DNA from: Effrenium voratum
Taxonomy: Eukaryota; Sar; Dinophyceae; Suessiales; Symbiodiniaceae
Direction of reading: 5' to 3'
Assembly: GCA_963377175.1 (NCBI GenBank)
Contig: CAUJNA010003244.1
Location: 591,228-655,227, forward strand
DNA: 64,000 nucleotides
The notes below the pieces were generated by a model. That model did no database searches. It was not told where the DNA came from and saw nothing but the letters and a program-made list of their open reading frames with translations. A program made the translations under genes and the position numbers. Position 1 is the first letter of the stretch, and each line of letters begins with the position of its first letter. This document shows positions 27,533-36,931 of the stretch, piece after piece.

Positions 27533-29658
27533 ATGTTTTCAACATTATCACTGGACGGCTCAAACAGGATTGTAGCAAGTGAATTAGTATTAATAAATTC
27601 AACAGAACCATCAACATTAAGCAGTGTTTATGCTACAAAACAAGAATTAGCAGACACAGCAGGATCATTAGGTGGAGGTTATACAATTGAAGAAGTTGAT
27701 GCTCTTATTTTAGCACAGAAAAATAAGATAGATGCCAATATTTTAGATATTACTGAATTAAACGCAACATCAACAACTGTTTTTAACGAACAAGTAAATC
27801 AAAACGCAACAATTACAAGCAACTTTAATAATATAACAGCACACGGATTAACCATAACTTCAATACTACCGACTATATCAGCAAATACAATTAAACTTGA
27901 TTCTAATTTTAATAACATTAGTTCAAATACACATTTAATCAGTAATTTAAATGCTACAATAACATCGCATATATCATTAATTGACACAAACATTAATAAC
28001 ATAACAGGACACGGAAACACAATAACAACCATTCTTACAGATATAGCAGATTTACAAGCAGGAGCGGGCGCTTCTTGGACTACAGCTGAAAAAACAACTA
28101 TTCAAGCAGATGTATCAACATTATATACAAACGATACTAATTTATTCAATACTAACACTGCTTACAGTAATACATTTGCTTCAATTATATCAGATAATAA
28201 TATACAAGATGTATTAATAACTCAAAATTCAAACACAATAAATAGTTTAATATCAGCAGATTTACAAAAGCTAGATAAAATAGATACTAACGCTCAATCA
28301 GTAGCAGGTGCTATTAATTTTAGCGATAATGCAACTTTACACAGTGATTTAAACATGCTTACTACTGGTTCTATAATATGTAATAAGTTTAGCTGTACCC
28401 CTTCACCAAATTTAGGACTACAAATGACTTTTCAAATGTTTAATCGTGAATTTAATATTAATAGAGATGGTAGAATGTGGATGTCAAGCTCAGGAGGCGT
28501 TTGGGAAACGCAAATCGGAGATGCTAATGTTGGTCGTGTGTGGATAAAAGATCGATTCGGTTTAGGGGCAGTTGGCGTTGTTAATTATGTTTTAAATTGT
28601 GCTGGGCAAGCTCGATTTACAAGCGCTGTCCAGTTTATAGGAACAGACAGTGCAATAAGTCTTAACAATGGTTCATATTTAAATTTTAATAATAATGGTT
28701 CAATACGAAGATATACACCAGATGCTACAGAAGGTTTATATATGGCGCATAATAATTTTGTTGCTGTTAGTGTTGGCGATATTACTAATTCTTCTAATCA
28801 ATATTTTATGTGTGATGGTGCTGTATCAAAAACCATATTCAATAAACCAGTTGATGTATTAGGTGATGTATATACAAATGGCGATTTAACAATGGTTTCT
28901 GGTAAAAAGATTGAAGTCAATCAAGTTCAGTCTGTATCAGGAAATACTTTATTATTACAAAATTCACCGAGTGGCAATGTTCAATTTGGCAACACATCAA
29001 AACTAATAATTGATAATGCTGAAATGTATGTCGATACAAATGATTTAATAATTAGGAATAGCAACACTTCAAACTCTATTAATTTGGTTGTTGGATTATC
29101 TGCAACATATGCTGATAATAAAATTATTTTGAATAGTGGAAGCAATAGCGAATTGCGAGGCGATTGGACTATTGACGGCGATATGACTTTTGGAATTGCT
29201 CATAAAATCAATTTGAGACATTTAAATAGTGATGCTGTTTTAAGATTAGAAGCATCAACAACTATTGATAGTTATATTGATGGCACTAAATATTTACAAT
29301 TGGATGATACTCAATTTTCATCATTTAACGGATTTAATTTAAGTAGCGATAAGAGACTGAAAGATAATATAGAAGATGTAGAAGATGATACTGTAAATAT
29401 GGTAAAAAAATTAAGATTAAAACATTTGTTAAGAATCAAAAAACCAGAAAAACTGAATTAGGATGGATTGCTCAAGATGTTCAACAATACACAAATCCGA
29501 AATATAATATTGTAAATGATTCGGGAGAATACTTAACGATGTGTTATGATCGTATGGCTTGTATTAGTTGGGATGCTTTATCAAAACTAATCGATCGTGT
29601 AGAGTATTTGGAAAATGAAGTTTTTAAAAAGAAAAAGAAAAAAGACAAGTCAAAATAA
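27533..29658 (+). pseudogene. Fibre protein with S74 intramolecular chaperone tail, frameshifted
   Basis: The first frame (27533-29461, 642 aa) has a short N-terminal anchor, then about 200 residues of repeated Asn/Ile/Thr heptads (FNNIT, NINNITGHGNTIT) typical of trimeric fibre shafts, then beta-rich repeats (FNINRDGRMWMSSSGG, WTIDGDMTF). At about 602 it reaches SSDKRLKDNIEDVEDD, the start of a peptidase S74 self-cleaving chaperone. After 29415 this reading ends, but the next frame continues correctly: TRKTELGWIAQDVQQY, then LTMCYDRMACISWDALSKLI and a Lys tail to 29658. One A seems lost in an A run near 29417-29420. In phages this domain folds and trimerises tail spikes; here it probably shapes a vertex fibre for host attachment. 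Confidence 0.8.
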
Positions 29659-29751
29659 TATAATATGATCCAAGACATGGAGAAACGATTTAGAATTAAA
29701 ATTATTAAAAAAATGATTAATTTAATCATAAACAATGATTAAATAAACCAA

Positions 29752-30039
29752 TTATTCTACACCACTCGGCATTTTCAGCCCGTAATCTTCAAATTTGTAT
29801 TTTCTCGGGAAGCCAGTTTTTTGTTTTGGTTTTTGTTCTTCGGGTGCCATTTCAATGCCACTCTCTTTAATCATTTTATCTAATCTTTTTCTATGCGCGG
29901 TGTTTAAAGCATTTTGCCTTTTTTTGGCCTTGTATGCTTCATCGTCTCTGACTTTATAATAATAGAGTCGGTTGTAATACGCCAGCATTGTTTTTATTTC
30001 TTCCAGTGTCAAGTCGTCGGGGTGTTTGTCTGTGATCAT
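29752..30039 (-). CDS. Unknown small basic protein (95 aa)
   Basis: Contains LTLEEIKTMLAYYNRLYYYK followed by VRDDEAYKAKKRQNALNTAH, a compact helical, Tyr- and Lys-rich region, and a C-terminal PRKYKFEDYGLKMPSG. It reads towards the fibre gene, with a short AT-rich hairpin (29713-29729) between the two convergent stops. It starts divergently from the polymerase gene, so it may share regulation with replication genes. No family is recognised. Confidence 0.6.
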   Translation of the reverse strand: MITDKHPDDLTLEEIKTMLAYYNRLYYYKVRDDEAYKAKKRQNALNTAHRKRLDKMIKESGIEMAPEEQKPKQKTGFPRKYKFEDYGLKMPSGVE

Positions 30040-30163
30040 GACTATAATATTATATGTAACATTTCTTTAAGACATTTTATAGGAAATTAATTTAAATATG
30101 AATTCTTCCCTAAATTACACCTAAAGAAAAAATAATATTAATAATTAATATCTAAAATATATT
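30040..30163. promoter_or_regulatory. Divergent intergenic region before the polymerase
   Basis: 124 bp between the minus-strand 95-aa gene and the plus-strand polymerase gene. The last 40 bases before the polymerase ATG are A/T only (AATAATATTAATAATTAATA). It probably drives both genes. Inferred from position. Confidence 0.35.
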
Positions 30164-33100
30164 ATGTCATTGTCAAAAACTATAAGAAATAACATCAGGT
30201 CATTAAATTCAAGAATTGATAGGTTAGCAGGCGATACCAGGGAAAAAGCCACCGAATTGAGAGATCTATATGAACAGCGAAAAATTGCACAGTTTAGCAC
30301 CGCATCAACTATTATTGACGGGTTTATCAATGCAACCACCCCAAAGGAAAAAAAGAAATGGGACAAAAAATACGACGATGTGATCCAAAACAACCGTATA
30401 AATCTACCGTTGAATGTTAGGATGAAACGAAGCACTGTAACTAACATTGTAAAGCAGTCTAAGGCGAACGATGAGTCATGGACATTAGACGTCATGCTTT
30501 ACCGCGAAGGTGTTAGGGAAGGTGACAACAAAAAGCCGGCTTTCACATACAAAACAGAATACGGAGAACTCAAATATTACCCCATAACAAAGGACGGTAA
30601 GGAGAGAACATACACCGTTAACGCCAGCACAAATATAGACGAGTATGTAGGCAAACGAATTGTAAAAACCAAGGATTATGATCTATTCAGAAAGTTCATT
30701 GTAACACTTGCCCAAGATCCAGAATTTGAAACAATGCTAAATATTATGGGTGGGTATGTTGGCGTTGATCAGAAAAAAACAATCGAGATCAACAAGAAGA
30801 AGAGGTTAACCAAGAAGACTAACGCTGTGGCTTACAACGTAGAGACGGGGTATATTGGCGCCTTGAAGATCTTGAGAGCCAGAAAGGTGGAAGGTGGACA
30901 GCCTAGTAATCCACGACAAGCCAACCTGAGAAGATCGGAAAACATCAGTATGTATAATACTTACATGTATACCGAATTGGATACATCGAAAGAAACATTT
31001 ATGGAAGCAATCCAGAAAGGTAATTATGTAGACAATCAATGTTGGTTGAATACACTCACTGATTATTATAAAGATACCCTAATGAACAATAAGAAAAAAG
31101 AACCAATGTCGCGAGGGATGATACTAAAACTAATAAATAAAACAGAACAGGAATTCACAGAGTCGGGGGCGTCAATTGATGACATGATCCCGGTATTTAT
31201 AAAATACAGAATGCGTGTGAGAATAATAGACCAACTGGGCAAAATCATTTATTCTTATTCACCAGAGATGTTTGACCGCAACATCAGAGCCTTTTATGCA
31301 ATGGTCAAAAATAATCATATCTACACACTGAATAATAATATTAAAAGATTGGAACAAAAACAAAATACTGATGATGCATTTGTAGTAAAGGCACGGCCCG
31401 ACTATCATATAAGTGATAGAGAGAAGCCATCGATTTGCAAAATGTTTTCTACTATTGATGACATTTTTGAAATGGTTAAGGCAACAATTGCAAACAGAAC
31501 CGACAAACAGGAAAAGAACTTTATAGATTTAGTTCATAGAGAGAATGATCTAAATAAATTATTTTGCGATTTCAAAAATATCGGGTATGAATGCAAGATT
31601 GTTCACAAAGCAGGGACTATTTCAGAATTGAGGGCGGGCTTCAATAATGTATATCTAAACATTAGGTCACAGTGTCTGATAGACGACCAGATCAATAGTG
31701 ACATCACGGTAGACAGAGAAACCGTTTACAACAATATGACTGAAGCAATGTTTACATTCAAAAAGAAATTATTCAATCCAAATCACAAGTCTTATTACAG
31801 TCCTACCGATATACAAGTTTTAAATAATTATAGAACCATCGTCCCACAAGGCGAGTTATTCAAGGGCTTGGATAAATTGGATGTTCCAAAGCAGGAGATC
31901 GACATGAACAAAGCGTTTACAGATGCATTTAATACGATTACCAGAATTGGAGTTTTTAATCAGTTTGATAATTGGAAAGCTTATAATAGTAAATGTAAGA
32001 TCAAGGATGTAAATATATATTTGGTAAAAGCAGAACTGACACATCGCAATCTGTTTTTTAATAATGATACTAATATAGTTTATGGTATGTTTCTTAAGCA
32101 TTTTATGCCACTTGTTGCATCCGGTGAGTTGTCCATTACTCACTACAAACAGCCACATTTCATTCACAAGGTAGATAATAAAATGTTGGTTGAGGAACTC
32201 TGGGGAAAGCGAATAAGCGAAAATATTGAAGAAGACAAGGCAATTAAAAAAATAATAGCCAACTCGATTTTTGGCTTGTTGGAAAAAAGTAAGAACAGTA
32301 GTCAGAGATCATTCGTTTTTAATGATCTCAATGAGGCGATCGGCCTTCAAGCAGATGCAGGGGGGAAGTTAAACATGATGAGCAGGAATACTGCCAAGTG
32401 GGTTGAGGAATATGATGATAATGGCATGTGGTGCCGTGATAGAGAAGTATCTGAACAAAACGACAATTTATATTATATTCTGAATGTGGTTGATAGGTGC
32501 GAGTTGTCCAATGGGTTTCGTTTTATTAAAGAAATGCTATTGCAGTATCATAATTTTAAAATGCAATGCGCATATCAAAAATTGACAGAGAACAATGTTA
32601 AGGTATTGAGTGTCAAATGCGACGCTTTTGTCGTGGACTGTTCGGGTTTTAATAAGTTTGGTTTGAGAAAGACTCAGCAGTTGCTAGATTTTCACGATGG
32701 GATCGGTGGGTGGAAATTAGCCAAGACTCACGATGAGATCCATCATACAGGAAAGCAGTTGTATGAACAGAAGAAGTGTGAATATGTTGATATCCCGATT
32801 GTCAAAAGTAAGAGAGTTAACATCATTAATGAGTATGATGAAAATGAATTGGTTGAACTTGTTGAGAAATATAGGTGCTTGATGATTAAGGCTAAATTCG
32901 CAGGAGCGGGGAAGTCCACCATCTGCAAGAACATGGAGAGACTCAAGGGTTATAAAGTGTTGTTCGTGGTTCCTACCAATAATCTGGGTTTGGAGTGCGA
33001 AGTGGAAAGCGTCACTGTAAATAAATTCTTCAGTATAGCAGTCAATGACGAGAAGCTAGATAAATACGATCATTCGATGTTTGATGTCATTGTGTTTGAT

Positions 33101-34171
33101 GAGATTTGTTTTAATAATACCTTTGTATTGGCAAAAATCAAGGGCTTTGTTGAGCAACATAGGGCTAATAAAATCATATTAGCTACTGGTGACGCCAAGC
33201 AATTGAGCCCCATAAAAGCACTGACTAACACTAAGAAACACGAGATTTATATGAATGAATGTATTGACAGCATTTTTCCTCATCATTTGTTTTTGGAAGA
33301 GTGCAAGCGATTGAAGACTCAGGAGGACAAGGATAAACTTAAAAGTATTTATGCCGACATCTTTGAGCATGAGTTGTCTCTACATGATGTCATCAATAAG
33401 TATTTTAAATATACTGATGACATCACAGGAACAGAAAGCAATGTCGCATATTTAAATAACACTTGTAGAGAGGTTTCAAGGCAGATCAGAAAACGACAGG
33501 GCAAACAAAATGAGTTTGAAGTCGGCGAGATCATGATATGCAGAGAGTATAGGAAGACAAAAACCTATAAGTTAAATGTGAATTTTAGGTACGAGATAAT
33601 TAATATTTCCGATCCTTGGATTACCATTGCTAATATCAAAACACGAGAAGAGATTACATTACATATTGGTATCTTGAGAAGCCATTTTATCTTTGCCTTC
33701 TGTTATACTTGTCATTCTGTTCAAGGTTGTTCTATAGATGATGATGTCACCATTTTTGATTGGAACCATCATCTGATAACTCGCGAGTGGCTTTGGACGG
33801 GAATCACTCGGGCAAGGGATTTAAACAGAGTAAAATTTTACAAATACAGTAGTGATTTAAATGAAGAGTTTAACGCAAAATGCATTATGAATTATTTTGA
33901 TAGAAAGGTGTTAGCATACAAGGAACAGGATCGTAAAAATGGCTTTTGTATTCCAAAAGAAAATTATGTAGATGCCGAATGGTTGAAGGACAATGTCAAC
34001 GGAAAGTGTGCAAATTGTGGCTGTGGCTTCGTGTTGTCAATGGATTCTGGCAATATAAACTCTAATTTGACATGTCAAAGGTTGTGCAATGATCTTCCCC
34101 ATACAAAGGATAATGTCATTGCCTTCTGTGCTTCTTGTAATAGATGCTTCAGTGATAAAATAACATATTGA
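30164..34171 (+). CDS. OTU-like + DNA polymerase + SF1 helicase + HNH-like fusion protein
   Basis: 1335 aa, intact. About 280-395 is an OTU/papain-like candidate: NYVDNQCWLNTL with a Cys near 292, and a late KNNHIYTLNNN with His. Polymerase motifs follow: A EIDMNKAFTDAF (Asp near 580), B KKIIANSIFGLLEKS (about 695-709), C VLSVKCDAFVVD (about 814-825), resembling protein-primed family B polymerases, with CDA replacing TDS. No 3'-5' exonuclease motif was recognised. A superfamily 1 helicase comes next: Walker A KFAGAGKST (about 911), Walker B VIVFDEI (about 974), LATGDAKQLSPI (about 1006), CHSVQGCSIDD (about 1182), WTGITRAR (about 1210). The end (about 1281-1335) has CANC...CASCN with NDLPHTKDN between, as in HNH/endonuclease VII-like zinc modules. 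It would replicate the element genome. An AT-only leader precedes the ATG; the integrase starts 24 bp after its stop. Confidence 0.82.
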   Translation: MSLSKTIRNNIRSLNSRIDRLAGDTREKATELRDLYEQRKIAQFSTASTIIDGFINATTPKEKKKWDKKYDDVIQNNRINLPLNVRMKRSTVTNIVKQSKANDESWTLDVMLYREGVREGDNKKPAFTYKTEYGELKYYPITKDGKERTYTVNASTNIDEYVGKRIVKTKDYDLFRKFIVTLAQDPEFETMLNIMGGYVGVDQKKTIEINKKKRLTKKTNAVAYNVETGYIGALKILRARKVEGGQPSNPRQANLRRSENISMYNTYMYTELDTSKETFMEAIQKGNYVDNQCWLNTLTDYYKDTLMNNKKKEPMSRGMILKLINKTEQEFTESGASIDDMIPVFIKYRMRVRIIDQLGKIIYSYSPEMFDRNIRAFYAMVKNNHIYTLNNNIKRLEQKQNTDDAFVVKARPDYHISDREKPSICKMFSTIDDIFEMVKATIANRTDKQEKNFIDLVHRENDLNKLFCDFKNIGYECKIVHKAGTISELRAGFNNVYLNIRSQCLIDDQINSDITVDRETVYNNMTEAMFTFKKKLFNPNHKSYYSPTDIQVLNNYRTIVPQGELFKGLDKLDVPKQEIDMNKAFTDAFNTITRIGVFNQFDNWKAYNSKCKIKDVNIYLVKAELTHRNLFFNNDTNIVYGMFLKHFMPLVASGELSITHYKQPHFIHKVDNKMLVEELWGKRISENIEEDKAIKKIIANSIFGLLEKSKNSSQRSFVFNDLNEAIGLQADAGGKLNMMSRNTAKWVEEYDDNGMWCRDREVSEQNDNLYYILNVVDRCELSNGFRFIKEMLLQYHNFKMQCAYQKLTENNVKVLSVKCDAFVVDCSGFNKFGLRKTQQLLDFHDGIGGWKLAKTHDEIHHTGKQLYEQKKCEYVDIPIVKSKRVNIINEYDENELVELVEKYRCLMIKAKFAGAGKSTICKNMERLKGYKVLFVVPTNNLGLECEVESVTVNKFFSIAVNDEKLDKYDHSMFDVIVFDEICFNNTFVLAKIKGFVEQHRANKIILATGDAKQLSPIKALTNTKKHEIYMNECIDSIFPHHLFLEECKRLKTQEDKDKLKSIYADIFEHELSLHDVINKYFKYTDDITGTESNVAYLNNTCREVSRQIRKRQGKQNEFEVGEIMICREYRKTKTYKLNVNFRYEIINISDPWITIANIKTREEITLHIGILRSHFIFAFCYTCHSVQGCSIDDDVTIFDWNHHLITREWLWTGITRARDLNRVKFYKYSSDLNEEFNAKCIMNYFDRKVLAYKEQDRKNGFCIPKENYVDAEWLKDNVNGKCANCGCGFVLSMDSGNINSNLTCQRLCNDLPHTKDNVIAFCASCNRCFSDKITY

Positions 34172-34195
34172 TATTTATTTTATAGTATTATACAT

Positions 34196-35113
34196 ATGAG
34201 TGAAAAAGACAAGATAATCAGTGAGGTCTACTACGATCAGGCTGGGTTTGGTAGCATCGCCACCACTTACAAAGATGCAAAAAAGAAAGATGCATCCATA
34301 ACAATGCAAGATGTCAAGGAGTGGTTTCAAGAGAACGTGGAACGGAAAAAACAACTGTCTGGATACAATTCGTTTATTGCCCCTGATATCAACTTTGAAT
34401 ATCAATTGGATCTGTTTTTTATATCAAAAAATGATTTAGATAATCAAAAATATAGGATAGGCTTATTGCTTATTGATGTATTTTCCCGCAAAGCCGTGGT
34501 GGTGCCTATTGCATCCAAGCAACCTGCCGACATCACGGCTGGGATCATGGAGGCATTAAACAAAATGGGAGGGAAACCCAAATTGATTTATTCGGATGAC
34601 GAGGGGAGTCTCAATACCCAAGATCTTGTTGATTTTTTCAAGGACGAAGGGATCCAAAACTATAAAACACGAGGGCACCCCCATTTCGCCGAGCGTTTCA
34701 TTCGCACGTTCAAGGACATGCTTTTCAAGAGGGTTGACGCAGACGAGAAAAAGGGAAAGGTTAATATACAATGGGTTGATTACATTCTTGAGATCATGCT
34801 GACATACAACAGTAAAATGGTTCATTCTGCCCACGATATGACTCCAAACGATGCCCACAAAAAGGGAAACCATCTTGAGGTCAAGATGAAGCTTGAGATG
34901 AACAGAATCAAAACCCGTAAATATCCCCCTGTTCGGGTTGGCGACGAGGTCAAAATATACCGCAAAAAAGGGATTTCCTAGAAAGAAAGAACGAGCAACT
35001 GGAGCAGTGTCAAATACAAGGTTTCAAGGGTTGAAAAAAAACTTGGTCAAGATTATTATTCTGTTGAAGGGATGAACCGCCCCTACTTGAGGTCAGAGAT
35101 TCTCAAAGTTTGA
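34196..35113 (+). pseudogene. Retroviral-type (DDE) integrase with premature stop
   Basis: Reads 261 codons to a TAG at 34979-34981. The same frame then continues for 43 codons (KERTSNWSSVKYKVSRVEKK, ending RSEILKV) to a TGA at 35111-35113, matching the usual C-terminal SH3-like domain. The full product would be about 305 aa. The core has Asp72 (YQLDLFF), Asp134 (IYSDDEGS) and Glu166 (HFAERFIR), a D-D-E triad with about 31 residues between the last two. VGDEVKIYRKKG before the stop opens the C-terminal domain. It inserts the element and makes the 5-6 bp duplication. The stop removes part of the DNA-binding domain, so this copy is probably inactive unless read through. Confidence 0.9.
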
Positions 35114-35137
35114 AAGGTCCTTGAACCATTGAATTAG

Positions 35138-35250
35138 TGCAAGGTTGTCCTTTTCTTGGAGGGGGGGGGGGGCAAGATTTTTCTTGCAGGCGTGCAAGGT
35201 TTTTCTTGCAGGGGTGCAAGGTGTTTCTTGCAGGGGTGCAAGGTTTTTTG
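35138..35250. repeat. 22-bp tandem repeats with hairpins
   Basis: About four to five units of TGCAAGGTTTTTCTTGCAGG, the inner ones nearly exact (35171-35236), interrupted by a 14-G run. Each unit folds on TGCAAG/CTTGCA. It lies between the integrase and the 118-aa gene. GC content is higher than elsewhere in the element. Function unknown; it could be a transcription end or regulatory array. Confidence 0.75.
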
Positions 35251-35318
35251 AATGGTGTTTGTGATAACATTTGTCAATGTATGATATGTGATAATTGCAA
35301 TAAAATTATAATGATGAT

Positions 35319-35675
35319 ATGAAGAGCAAATATATTAATACTAGAAATGTTAAAAATCTTGATGAAGATTTAGAAATATTTGTGTTTATTAAAATGAACA
35401 AGTTCTTGACTGAAGAAGAGTTTGGAAATTTATTATATAAGGGCGATGAGGAAGGACATGATAATGCTTTTATTTTTGAGTATTATAATCTGGTAAAAAG
35501 ATTATATGGTATGTCTTTGAAAATTAGGTGTTTAATGAAAGAAGCATTGAATGATAATGAGTTTGATTTTTTAAGTTGTGAGTATGATGTAGATAAACTT
35601 AGTTATACGTTAATAAGTGCAATTAGAACAATGGGCTTGTTTAAAAAGGAAATAGGAAATAATATATATAATTGA
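35319..35675 (+). CDS. Unknown protein (118 aa)
   Basis: Starts MKSKYINTRNVKNLDEDLEI. Mostly helical and acidic in the middle (MNKFLTEEEFGNLLYKGDEE), with a C-terminal SYTLISAIRTMGLFKKEIGN. No Cys/His clusters, no signal peptide and no convincing membrane segment. Follows the integrase on the same strand in the right arm. No family is recognised. Confidence 0.5.
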   Translation: MKSKYINTRNVKNLDEDLEIFVFIKMNKFLTEEEFGNLLYKGDEEGHDNAFIFEYYNLVKRLYGMSLKIRCLMKEALNDNEFDFLSCEYDVDKLSYTLISAIRTMGLFKKEIGNNIYN

Positions 35676-35753
35676 TAACGACTGATAAAATAATAAAAAG
35701 AATTGAAGACGAATTTTTTGAGAGACTAGATTTAGACTAATAGTATAATTATG

Positions 35754-35780
35754 ACATGTAAGATCTTATATGTTGTAATT
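35754..35780. promoter_or_regulatory. Extra copy of the TIR palindrome upstream of the last gene
   Basis: 27 bp (ACATGTAAGATCTTATATGT onwards) matching, with one mismatch, the perfect palindrome in the right TIR (36351-36380) and its imperfect partner in the left TIR (15825-15854). It lies about 75 bp before the 154-aa gene. Conservation at three sites suggests a protein-binding site. Inferred. Confidence 0.5.
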
Positions 35781-35853
35781 ATAATTCGCTTGATTTAAAA
35801 GTTTCCCTGAAAAAGTGCTTAAAGAAATATTACCTTAATATATTAAGTAAAGT

Positions 35854-36318
35854 ATGCGCGACATTAATAATCTACCATTGGAAATTAGATTGAATATTAT
35901 GTCATATCACTGTTATGATATATGTCCTTACAGGTATAATGATATTCTTAAAAACCATTTTCCAACTTGGGAAAGAGCAAAAAGAAACCCATTCTGGGCA
36001 ATGACTTTAACGGAAGCATTGGATGATACCAAATCTGATTATGAAATATATTTAGAATTGAAAGCGTTCTATAATTATTCCTACATATATGATATTGAAA
36101 ATAAATTTAAACAGCTCTGGTTCATTGATAGTATTGATGACAAAAGAGAACACTTGAGAATTGGTTGTTACGACGCAATGAGAGCACTGTTGGAAATGAT
36201 GCCATTCAGAACAGAGGCAGAATGGCATATCCGATTTTATCATATATTAAGCACGGAAGACTTCTATGACGAGGATGAAGAATTTAGTGATAATGAAAGC
36301 ACGGCTAGCTATTATTGA
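35854..36318 (+). CDS. Unknown protein with F-box-like N-terminus (154 aa)
   Basis: Starts MRDINNLPLEIRLNIMSYHC, which resembles the LPxEIxxxI opening of F-box motifs, though only the first 20 residues fit. The middle is helical and aromatic (YLELKAFYNYSYIYDIENKF, LLEMMPFRTEAEWHIRFYHI), and the tail is acidic (EDEEFSDNESTASYY). It ends just before the right TIR. If it is an F-box protein it might redirect host ubiquitination, but the match is short and no family is certain. Confidence 0.5.
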   Translation: MRDINNLPLEIRLNIMSYHCYDICPYRYNDILKNHFPTWERAKRNPFWAMTLTEALDDTKSDYEIYLELKAFYNYSYIYDIENKFKQLWFIDSIDDKREHLRIGCYDAMRALLEMMPFRTEAEWHIRFYHILSTEDFYDEDEEFSDNESTASYY

Positions 36319-36344
36319 GATGAATGTTTCAGTTCTTGATTATA

Positions 36345-36931
36345 CTATAGTTACAACATATAAGATCTTATATGTTGTAATTTTAGTTTAATTTTCCCGC
36401 ATAAGCCGTGGGGGTGCTTTCCTACATAGGCCTTTCCCATCCGCATTTTGCCATCCATATTTTACTGGGATTGTTTTCAAGATTTGGGTTAACGGTTTTA
36501 ATTCTCCCTTTTCCATTGGTTAACCATTTTTCGGGACGAACATAGGGTTCTTTTTTAGACTGTTCGTATTTGTTGGAAATGGGAAAGGGTCTCAGGTTGG
36601 ATCAAGGGAGAAATTATTGAGATCTTGGGGTTGCGATCTTGGGAATGGAAAAATGTTGGTATGTAGCTTGGTTTTTTTTGGTGGGATTTGTTGAGGTGGT
36701 ATGTAGTTATGATTGTTGTTATTGAATGAGTGTAAGAGTGATGTTGAGATGGGGTAAGAAATGAAGAGGGGTATATGAATATGTGTTTTTTGGTGTTGGA
36801 TTGGTTGGGTGATTGAATTTGAATGTTGAAAATAGGTTGTTTTAGTGGGCGTATTCAGAATGTGCCAAAAAGTGTGGGGGGGACCCTATGACCGGATGGC
36901 AAAATGCGGACGGGAGAGGCCACCACTAACT
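36345..36931 (-). repeat. Right terminal inverted repeat of the Polinton
   Basis: Reverse complement of 15274-15860 with roughly 15-20 differences by eye. It ends ...CCACCACTAACT directly before the GCTAC target duplication. It carries a perfect 30-bp palindrome at 36351-36380 (TTACAACATATAAGA and its reverse complement) and the same nested inverted repeat around CCGCATTTTGCCATCC as the left TIR. Confidence 0.95.

Larger units (their letters stand above)
15274..36931. mobile_element. Polinton/Maverick-type integrated DNA virus
   Basis: A 21,658-bp AT-rich element as assembled, including a 100-N gap. It has terminal inverted repeats of about 587 bp starting 5'-AG, a 5-bp target duplication, a retroviral-type DDE integrase, a packaging ATPase, major and minor capsid proteins and a polymerase-helicase. 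This set defines Polintons and Polinton-like viruses. Gene blocks: minus-strand small genes (15866-17046), plus-strand ATPase (17099-18105), a long minus-strand structural block (18159-25880), plus-strand structural genes (25923-29658), then polymerase, integrase and two unknowns (30164-36318). The integrase has an in-frame stop, the fibre and ATPase are split, and the TIRs differ at roughly 15-20 positions by eye, so it is probably inactive. Confidence 0.95.

Noticed and set aside
35137..35260. Possible CRISPR-like array (22-bp repeats)
   Set aside because: Units are contiguous without spacers and the context is a eukaryotic element.
15274..36931. Contaminating free virus or bacterial contig
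   Set aside because: Matching GCTAC duplications and continuous LINE frame on both sides show true integration.
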